Assembly (NCBI GenBank): GCA_021813335.1
Contig: JAKALC010000017.1
Coordinates: forward strand, 1-11,484
Direction: 5' to 3'
DNA: 11,484 nucleotides
Origin: a bacterium
GTDB lineage: Bacteria; Patescibacteriota; Minisyncoccia; Phycocordibacterales; SBAW01
The notes under the pieces are model-generated. The model worked only from the letters and a program-made list of their open reading frames with translations, searched no databases and was not told the origin of the DNA. Every line of letters starts with the position of its first letter. The stretch's first letter is position 1. Shown here in pieces: positions 5,373-9,951 of the stretch. Made by a program: the position numbers and the translations under genes.

Positions 5373-6104
5373 ATGCCTCCGGTGCTCTCCATCATCATCC
5401 CGACTCTGCGGGAAGGAGGTTTTCTGGAACGCACGCTCAAAAACTTCGAAGGGCTCGGCATGCCGCACGAGATCATCGTGAGCGACGGCGGGAGCACCGA
5501 CGAGACGCTCGCCATCGCCCGCCGCTACGCGGATCGCATCGTCGTGTGGGACAAACCGCGGCGGCAGACCTTCGGCGAAGCGAAGAACGCGGGCGCCGCG
5601 CTCGCGACCGGCGCATTCCTCGTTTTCATCGACGCCGACGTCATCATTCCGAAACCGCAGGCGTTCTTCACGGAGATGCTTGCGGCGTTCCGCGCGCACC
5701 CGGAGCGCGTCGCGATGACCGTGCCGCTCAAGCCCTGGCCGGAAAACCATTCGCTCATTGACGCGATTTTTTGCGAGCCTCTGAATTGGTTCTACATCAT
5801 CGCGAACAACATCTTCCATTCCGGTAATTCGTCCGGTGAGTTCCAGATGGTGCGCGCCGATGCATTCCGGCGCCAGAAAGGATTTAAGGAATTCCTCGCC
5901 GCAGGAGAAGACAATGAGCTCTTTCGCGAGCTCGCGACGCACGAAGGCCGTACGATATCCTACCCAAAACTTTACGTTCGCCACTCGCTCCGGCGCATCC
6001 ACGAATTCGGCTGGCTGGAGACGTACTTCGTCTGGATAAAGAACGGGCTCTCGGTGATGCTCCGCGGCCGGGCCGCCTACAAAGAATGGAAGGTCATCCG
6101 GTGA
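5373..6104 (+). CDS. Family 2 glycosyltransferase (GT-A fold)
   Basis: The 243-residue protein begins with LSIIIPTLREGGFLERTL and EIIVSDGGSTDET (D38 in the nucleotide-sugar site). F-G-E-A-K-N-A-G-A-A-L-A-T-G and the DXD-type D87-A-D89 metal site follow. These are the order and spacing of GT2 enzymes, which move a sugar from a nucleotide donor to lipid, glycan or protein acceptors. There is no clear C-terminal pair of transmembrane helices, so it is probably a cytosolic or membrane-associated enzyme of surface glycan or glycolipid synthesis. Donor and acceptor cannot be read from sequence. ATG 5373 has no Shine-Dalgarno site, and a weak -10, TACCAT (5357-5362), suggests a nearly leaderless start. 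It converges on the GT4 gene across a 47-nt AT-rich gap with no strong terminator. Confidence 0.88.
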   Translation: MPPVLSIIIPTLREGGFLERTLKNFEGLGMPHEIIVSDGGSTDETLAIARRYADRIVVWDKPRRQTFGEAKNAGAALATGAFLVFIDADVIIPKPQAFFTEMLAAFRAHPERVAMTVPLKPWPENHSLIDAIFCEPLNWFYIIANNIFHSGNSSGEFQMVRADAFRRQKGFKEFLAAGEDNELFRELATHEGRTISYPKLYVRHSLRRIHEFGWLETYFVWIKNGLSVMLRGRAAYKEWKVIR

Positions 6105-6151
6105 ATTGACTTATAAAAATTCAAATAGTTTTATTATTTTCGGCGGGTTTT

Positions 6152-7162
6152 CTAATGCAAAATCGGAGCGAGGGTGCGCAAGAAAGCGTCCACCGAATGC
6201 TCCCAGGAATACCGGAGCGCCGTGGCACGGCAGTCCGCGGGAGAAAGCTCCAGGCATTTTAGGGCGTCATTTTTCAGGTCTTTTCCCAGGTAGCCGTCCT
6301 TCCCGGGCGTGATGATGTCCTTCGGCCCCATCACGTCGTGGGCCGCGACCGGGATGCCGCAGGAGAGCGCCTCCACGACGACGAGGCCGAACGTCTCCGT
6401 GCGCGACGGGAAAACGAGCACGTCGCAGAGGGAAAGCCAGTCGACGAGCTCTTTTCCGTGTTTGTAGCCGATGAATTTGTTTTTTCTCCCGTACTTTCTT
6501 TCCAATTTATCCCGCAGGGGGCCGTCCCCGATGACGAGCTTCGTGCCCGGAAGGTCGAGCCGCAGGAACTCTTCCGGGCTTTTTTCCGGCGCGAGGCGGC
6601 TGAAGTAGACGAAGACCGGCTTCGACAGGGGCGGGAGCGGCGGAGCCGGATTGCGGGCGAAATGCTCCACGTCGACGCCGAGCGGCACGACGGCGATATT
6701 CGTGAATCCCGTCGATTCCAGCTCCCGCTTCAGGGTCTCCGTAGACACCATCGTACGGGCGGCGGCGCCGTGGAACCAGCGCAGGTAGGCGTGGACGGGA
6801 CGCAGGAGCCCGCGCAAGCGGGCGTCGACGTACAGCTGGAAGTGGCTGTGGTACCACGTCGTGAACGGTATGCCGCGCGCGCGGCACGCCGCGCGCGCGG
6901 CCAAGCCGAGAGGGCCCTCGGTCATGAGGTGGACCGCGTCCGGCCGGAACTCGTCGAGCGCGCGGGCGAGGCGGCGGCGCGGGAAAAGCGCGAGGCGTAT
7001 CTCCGGATAGAACGGCATCGGCACCGTCATAAACTGTCCGGGCTCGATGACGGACACTTCGTGTCCGCGCTTCTTGAGAATGTCCAGATGCGCCTCGAGC
7101 ACGCGCACCACGCCGTTTACCTGCGGCCTCCACGCGTCCGTCACGAACAGGATTTTCTTCAT
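6152..7162 (-). CDS. GT4-family glycosyltransferase, MgtA/mannosyltransferase-like (GT-B fold)
   Basis: This 336-residue protein has the GT4 N-terminal domain (ILFVTDAWRPQVNGVVRVLE, a pattern seen in MgtA and SqdX-type lipid glycosyltransferases), a middle VVPLGVDVEHF motif, the C-domain start VYFSRLAPEKSPEEFL, VIGDGPL, and the donor-site E-x7-E motif (E256 and E264) in RTETFGLVVVEALSCGIPVA. It would use a nucleotide sugar to glycosylate a lipid or growing glycan at the cytoplasmic membrane face. The exact sugar is not readable. It lies 7 nt after the DedA-family gene in what looks like an operon, with a weak AAGGGA ribosome site just before the ATG. The pairing suggests a role in envelope lipid or glycan handling. 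Confidence 0.9.
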   Translation of the reverse strand: MKKILFVTDAWRPQVNGVVRVLEAHLDILKKRGHEVSVIEPGQFMTVPMPFYPEIRLALFPRRRLARALDEFRPDAVHLMTEGPLGLAARAACRARGIPFTTWYHSHFQLYVDARLRGLLRPVHAYLRWFHGAAARTMVSTETLKRELESTGFTNIAVVPLGVDVEHFARNPAPPLPPLSKPVFVYFSRLAPEKSPEEFLRLDLPGTKLVIGDGPLRDKLERKYGRKNKFIGYKHGKELVDWLSLCDVLVFPSRTETFGLVVVEALSCGIPVAAHDVMGPKDIITPGKDGYLGKDLKNDALKCLELSPADCRATALRYSWEHSVDAFLRTLAPILH

Positions 7163-7169
7163 ATCCCTT

Positions 7170-7799
7170 CTACGCGCCGGGCGCGCGGGTGTTCCCTTCC
7201 GCTTCGCGGTCGGCTTTGAGGAACTTCTCGCGCATATACCAGCTCAAGAGGTAGTACGCCGTGATGACGACGGCGACGAAGGCGATCAGATAGCCCGCGT
7301 TGTCGAGGATGCGCGTGATGCTCCCCCCGAGCGTCGCGCCGAAGAAGTAGCCGAGGAGGAGCAGGGTGCCGTACTGCAGGACGGCGACGAGCGCGCCGTA
7401 GGAAAAGAAGACGCGCAGCGGCATCTTCACCGTCCCGGCGACGACGATGAACGCCGAGGCGATGCCGTACGCGAGCTTGCCGATGAACATCGTCATACCG
7501 GGGCGCCGCGCCCAGAGGAGCCGCACGTTCTCGAGATGGTCTTCCGTAATGCCGATCTTCCTCATCATCCGCGCCGCGAACGCCGTCCGCCCGCCGAAGT
7601 AGCCGAGGGCGTAATAGAGCCCGTCGAGGCCGACGTCGCGGATGAAAAAGAGCGCCGCGAGAGCGTACATATTGAAATAGCCGAACGAAGCGAGCGTGCC
7701 CGCGACGAACGCGACGACCGGCCCCTCGATAAGCGAGAGCGGGACGAGTATCCAGTAGCGGTACAGGAGCACGAGGTGCGTGATGGAGTCGATCGACAT
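7170..7799 (-). CDS. DedA/VTT-family membrane protein
   Basis: The 209-residue protein is strongly hydrophobic with several predicted membrane segments. It has the family landmarks: an N-terminal reentrant-type segment with E and GP (LIEGPVVAFVAGTLASFGYF), G-Y-F-G-G-R, and the C-terminal GKLAYGIASAFIVVAGTVKMPLRVFFSY core. DedA/VTT proteins are lipid-flippase-like, and some bacterial members recycle undecaprenyl phosphate or phospholipids across the cytoplasmic membrane. A lipid-carrier recycling role beside a GT4 transferase and a secreted glycosidase would be coherent, but is inferred. ATG 7799 lies only 10 nt after a TATACT -10 box, so the message is almost leaderless. Confidence 0.85.
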   Translation of the reverse strand: MSIDSITHLVLLYRYWILVPLSLIEGPVVAFVAGTLASFGYFNMYALAALFFIRDVGLDGLYYALGYFGGRTAFAARMMRKIGITEDHLENVRLLWARRPGMTMFIGKLAYGIASAFIVVAGTVKMPLRVFFSYGALVAVLQYGTLLLLGYFFGATLGGSITRILDNAGYLIAFVAVVITAYYLLSWYMREKFLKADREAEGNTRAPGA

Positions 7800-7809
7800 C
7801 GTTTTCGTG

Positions 7810-7817
7810 AGTATACT
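7810..7817. promoter_or_regulatory. Self-complementary AGTATACT giving -10 boxes on both strands
   Basis: AGTATACT is its own reverse complement and so supplies TATACT on plus (7812-7817, toward the GH18 gene) and TATACT on minus (7815-7810, toward the DedA gene). The minus start would lie near 7803, about 4 nt before the DedA ATG, and the plus start near 7824. No good -35 box is seen on either side. Both polymerases could not occupy the site at once, which would couple the two genes. Confidence 0.45.
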
Positions 7818-7820
7818 ACA

Positions 7821-7867
7821 CGGCCCGCCCGCTCCGCCGGGCCGCGGAGGAGTGCTACGATGGGAGG
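7821..7867 (+). promoter_or_regulatory. Structured leader and ribosome binding sites of the GH18 gene
   Basis: A 7-bp GC hairpin, CGGCCCG (7821-7827) and CGGGCCG (7838-7844), is followed directly by GGAGGAG (7846-7852). That site is ideally spaced for a three-codon ORF ATG-GGA-GGA-TAA at 7860-7871. The codons of the mini-ORF form GGGAGG (7862-7867), which lies only 3 nt before the GH18 ATG at 7871. The TAA overlaps that ATG. Confidence 0.4.
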
Positions 7868-7870
7868 ATA

Positions 7871-9004
7871 ATGAACCGCGTTCTGTTCTGCAGCGCCCTC
7901 GTCCTGCTTTTCGTCTCCGGCCTCGCCGCCGATGCGCCCGTCGCGGCGGCGAAAGCGCCGCCGTTCGAGGTTTCCGGCTGGATTCCCTACTGGCGGGAAG
8001 CGACGGGTACGGTCGATGTCCTGTCGCACCTGCAGGATTTCACGGCGGTAATGCCGTTCGGCTACATCGTGCAGAACGACGGTTCGCTCTACGACGCGTT
8101 CGGTATGAACGCCACTTCCTCCGCCTCGTCCGCGAACCTGCTCCGCGCCGTCACGCGGGCCGAAAAGGTGCGGCTCGTCCCCACGGTGATGTGGAGCAAC
8201 GGCGCGGCCGTCGGGCGCACCCTGAAGAACGGCCCCGAGCGCCGAGCGCTCGAACGGCGCATCGCCGACCTCGCGAAAGCGCGCGGCTTCGACGGCATCG
8301 ACATCGACTTCGAGAACAAGTCGGCCGCGACCCGCCTGTATTTCTCGCTCTTCCTCGAGGGGCTCTACGCGCGTATGGGCGACGAGTTCGTGTACTGCTC
8401 CATCGAGCCGCGCACGCCGCCCAGTTCGGTCTTCGCCGTTCTGCCGAAAAAACTCGAATACGCGAACGACTATGCGGCCATAAACAGATACTGCGACCGC
8501 GTGCAGATTATGGCGTACGACCAGGGCACCATCGACCTGACGCTCGACGCCGCGGCGAGTTCGACGCCCTACGTCCCCGTCGCCGACCCGCGGTGGGTGG
8601 AGAAAGTGGTGAATCTGGCCGCCCGGTATATTTCGAAAAAGAAGCTCATCATCGGCATCCCGACGTACGGCTACGAATACAACCTCATTCCGCTCGCGCA
8701 GGGATTCCGCTACGACCTCGACTGGGCGTTCGATCCCGACTACGCGACAGAGCTTGCGGGATCGCTCGGCATCATGCCGCGGCGCAACGCGGCCGGCGAG
8801 TTGAGCTTCACCTACGGAGGCGCGACGGAGCAGCTTGCGAGCGCCACTCCCGATCCGCTCCACATCGTCTGGTGGAGCGATGCGGTCGCCGTCCGGAACA
8901 AGATACACCTCGCGCAAAAGCTCGGCGTTCGCGGCGTGGCGATTTTCAAGATCGACGGCGGCGAAGACCCGGGGCTGTGGAACGTCCTTCCGGGGGTGAA
9001 ATAA
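7871..9004 (+). CDS. Secreted GH18-family glycoside hydrolase (YaaH-like)
   Basis: The 377-residue protein begins with a signal peptide (MNR, hydrophobic LFCSALVLLFVSGLAA, then small residues around ADAPVAAA), so it should be exported. The mature part is a GH18 TIM barrel. It includes VSGWIPYW at the first strand and a complete DxxDxDxE catalytic motif FDGIDIDFE with E148 as the likely acid. It also has the substrate-side VQIMAYDQG, IIGIPTYGYEY, and the final barrel strand VRGVAIFKIDGGEDPGLW. The layout resembles spore-germination and peptidoglycan-type GH18 enzymes rather than large chitinases, so cleavage of beta-1,4-N-acetylhexosamine bonds in peptidoglycan or exopolysaccharide is plausible. 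No LysM or other wall-binding repeat is present. It may act in daughter-cell separation or on a host surface. Signal-peptide Cys7 is not in a lipobox. Confidence 0.9.
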   Translation: MNRVLFCSALVLLFVSGLAADAPVAAAKAPPFEVSGWIPYWREATGTVDVLSHLQDFTAVMPFGYIVQNDGSLYDAFGMNATSSASSANLLRAVTRAEKVRLVPTVMWSNGAAVGRTLKNGPERRALERRIADLAKARGFDGIDIDFENKSAATRLYFSLFLEGLYARMGDEFVYCSIEPRTPPSSVFAVLPKKLEYANDYAAINRYCDRVQIMAYDQGTIDLTLDAAASSTPYVPVADPRWVEKVVNLAARYISKKKLIIGIPTYGYEYNLIPLAQGFRYDLDWAFDPDYATELAGSLGIMPRRNAAGELSFTYGGATEQLASATPDPLHIVWWSDAVAVRNKIHLAQKLGVRGVAIFKIDGGEDPGLWNVLPGVK

Positions 9005-9104
9005 TGCCGTTGGCGCCACCCTTCTCCGTACATTCGAAATCTCATTCTGCGGTGTCTGTTTGAAAATATCCGAACGGAACTACAAACCGAAACAAGCAAA
9101 ACTC

Positions 9105-9167
9105 GGCCCCGTAATCACGAGTTGGGTATAGCGCCTCGGGTCGCCTTTTGATTACGGAGCAAGGGGC
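9105..9167 (+). repeat. Inverted repeat with tRNA-like D-arm sequence, structure A
   Basis: CCGTAATCA (9109-9117) is perfectly complementary to TGATTACGG (9149-9157). Outside it, GCC (9106-9108) can pair with GGC (9165-9167). Between the arms lies AGTTGGGTATAGCGCC, like a tRNA D-loop and stem, but the D-stem itself does not pair and no T-arm exists, so this is not a functional tRNA. Confidence 0.45.
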
Positions 9168-9215
9168 TTCAATGTGAATACTTTGTTGCCCCTTGTGGAG
9201 TTTTCAAAAGGCGAC
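9140..9215. repeat. Symmetric 76-nt double-stem hairpin, structure B
   Basis: The outer stem GTCGCCTTTTGA (9140-9151) pairs with TCAAAAGGCGAC (9204-9215), 12 bp perfect. The inner stem CAAGGGGC (9160-9167) pairs with GCCCCTTG (9188-9195), 8 bp perfect. They are separated by an internal loop of exactly 8 nt on each side and closed by a 20-nt loop. It shares bases 9149-9151 and 9165-9167 with structure A, so the two cannot form together. Confidence 0.75.
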
Positions 9216-9313
9216 GCAAACCAAAAATTTCCTTTCCTTCATTCCCCGCCTTGCGGCGGAGGGGTGGGGGGAGGAGCCGAGCAAAGAAAATGCAAGGAAA
9301 TTTTTGGGTTTGC
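9216..9313. repeat. 19-bp inverted repeat enclosing a G-rich segment
   Basis: GCAAACCAAAAATTTCCTT (9216-9234) pairs with AAGGAAATTTTTGGGTTTGC (9294-9313) with a single bulged base. The 59-nt interior has a further CCGCC/GGCGG hairpin and a G-rich run. It starts at the base directly after the 9140-9215 structure, and another short stem begins at 9314. Confidence 0.75.
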
Positions 9314-9460
9314 CCGCGCGAGTCCGCGAGCGCGGTCGAGACGCAGTCAGCGGAATCGGGGCGTACGCTTCGGGTTCAAGCCACCACACGCTCCGCGCGT
9401 GCGAAGTGGGTTCGAGCAAAGTCTAATATCTCACCGCAGATAGACAAAACCGAACCCTAA

Positions 9461-9501
9461 GTTCGAATCCCTTTGCGGTCGAACGGCAGAGGGATTCGAA
9501 C
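9461..9501. repeat. 16-bp hairpin built from tRNA T-arm-like sequence
   Basis: GTTCGAATCCCTTTGC (9461-9476) pairs with GCAGAGGGATTCGAAC (9486-9501) with one T-G pair and a 9-nt loop. Each arm carries TTCGAATCCC, the sequence found in the T-loop and 3' T-stem of the tRNA-Ser gene 70 nt away. Flanks do not complete a tRNA. It could derive from tRNA 3' ends duplicated by past integrations. Confidence 0.6.
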
Positions 9502-9558
9502 CGTTCCAAACGACGGCTTAAAATAAGGCACTCGGGTCTCTCCGATAAAAAGTATCCC

Positions 9559-9648
9559 TGGCGGAGAGGGTGGGATTCGAACCCACGAGGAGCTTTCGCC
9601 CCTGCCGGTTTTCGAAACCGGTTCATTCGACCGCTCTGACACCTCTCC
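9559..9648 (-). tRNA. tRNA-Ser (anticodon CGA)
   Basis: On the minus strand the gene folds as a class II tRNA: acceptor stem GGAGAGG with CCTCTCC, anticodon stem CCGGT/ACCGG around loop TTCGAAA (anticodon CGA, reading UCG), a long variable arm GGGGC-GAAA-GCTCC, and T-arm GTGGG-TTCGAAT-CCCAC. The discriminator is G and CCA is encoded (9561-9559). The long variable arm confirms serine. A T5 run follows at 9551-9547 and may end transcription. Confidence 0.96.
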
Positions 9649-9659
9649 GGTAAGGAGAG

Positions 9660-9691
9660 ATTCTAGCATTTGGGCGCGAAAATGCTAGGAT
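9660..9691. promoter_or_regulatory. Divergent tRNA promoter: palindrome carrying two outward extended -10 elements
   Basis: CTAGCATTT (9663-9671) and AAATGCTAG (9680-9688) form a perfect 9-bp inverted repeat around an 8-nt GC-rich centre. Read outward, the arms give TGC-TAGAAT on minus (-10 at 9665-9660, toward tRNA-Ser at 9648) and TGC-TAGGAT on plus (-10 at 9686-9691, toward tRNA-Glu at 9707). Both are extended -10 elements at suitable distances. No separate -35 boxes are evident. Confidence 0.55.
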
Positions 9692-9706
9692 TCTTACACG
9701 TAAGAC

Positions 9707-9778
9707 GGCCCCATCGTCTAACGGCTAGGACAGCGCCCTTTCACGGCGTAAATCGGGGTTCGATTCCCCGTGGGGTCA
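9707..9778 (+). tRNA. tRNA-Glu (anticodon TTC)
   Basis: Acceptor GGCCCCA pairs with TGGGGTC. The D-stem is GTCT/GGAC. The anticodon arm GCGCC-CTTTCAC-GGCGT has anticodon TTC for glutamate. The T-arm is CGGGG-TTCGATT-CCCCG. The discriminator is A and no CCA follows. The last bases, from 9775, are also the first bases of the inverted repeat of the adjacent recombinase element, so the tRNA 3' end is a likely attachment site and is kept intact. Confidence 0.96.
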
Positions 9779-9890
9779 CAAATTGAAACTTCTGCCGGAT
9801 TGAGGGCGGCGGAGCCGCGCCGCGAAGCGGCGCGGGAATGGGCAACGGCAAATTGCGCCCTGCGGGCGCGGGCTAATTCGGAGGGCGGGC
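9775..9890 (+). repeat. Left copy of the 116-bp inverted repeat
   Basis: This copy matches the reverse complement of 11369-11484 with only 4 differences by eye. It holds two strong hairpins: CCGCGCCGC-GAA-GCGGCGCGG (9815-9835) and GCGCCC-TGC-GGGCGC (9855-9869). Similarity continues to 9927 with small insertions. Confidence 0.95.
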
Positions 9891-9944
9891 AGGATGCAAG
9901 AAATGAAATCGGAAATGGTACTTGTCGGTTTTGAATCCAAAATC
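9775..9944 (-). pseudogene. Decayed 3' end of a second serine recombinase gene, inverted
   Basis: Read on minus, this segment encodes CPPSELARARRAQFAVAHSR and the following residues up to AEVSICD, nearly the same as the C-terminus of the intact recombinase at 9952-11484. Two blocks match: 9928-9944 equals 11244-11260 (17 nt identical, inverted), and 9775-9927 matches 11343-11484. The 82 nt between the blocks in the intact gene are missing. The second block has two single-base insertions and a 9-nt insertion, so it is a degraded remnant. The frame then runs on minus through the tRNA-Glu antisense strand to a stop at 9718. The remnant ends 7 nt before the start codon of the intact gene. Confidence 0.75.
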
Positions 9945-9951
9945 TATTTAT

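Larger units (their letters stand above)
9005..9558. other. Gene-free region dominated by inverted repeats
   Basis: I find no convincing protein gene here. The short open frames (for example 9174-9443) have no recognisable domain and no ribosome binding site. Instead, 9105-9501 is an almost unbroken series of hairpin-forming repeats, listed separately, plus a G-rich run at 9254-9277 (GGCGGAGGGG then TGGGGGGAGG). Smaller ones are CCGCGC/GCGCGG at 9314-9319 and 9330-9335, CACGC/GCGTG at 9387-9401, and GTCTAATATCT/AGATAGAC at 9421-9445. Several segments resemble tRNA parts: AGTTGGGTATAGCGCC at 9120-9135 is like a D-arm, and TTCGAATCCC is like a T-loop. It may be a decayed element, a tRNA graveyard or a structured RNA. 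Confidence 0.6.

Noticed and set aside
7047..7871. Long plus-strand ORF across the DedA and GT4 genes
   Set aside because: Arg/Asp/Glu-rich composition typical of antisense reading in GC-rich DNA. The minus-strand genes show clear family motifs.
9105..9168. Possible extra tRNA gene (acceptor-like GGCCCCG, D-loop-like AGTTGGG)
   Set aside because: The D-stem does not pair, there is no valid anticodon arm and no T-arm. It is only tRNA-like.
9140..9215. Integron attC site, because of the double-stem geometry
   Set aside because: The arms lack the GTTRRRY/RYYYAAC core sequences, and no integron integrase or cassette array is present.
9174..9443. 89-codon plus-strand ORF in the gene-free region
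   Set aside because: It runs through the hairpin arms, has Arg/Gly-rich random composition, no recognisable domain and no ribosome site. Two other frames are equally open there.
9140..9460. Group I intron splitting a tRNA
   Set aside because: The 5' and 3' tRNA-like pieces do not form a common acceptor stem. The GTCTA/TAGAC pair at 9421-9445 is too close together for a P7 helix, and no other core element was found.
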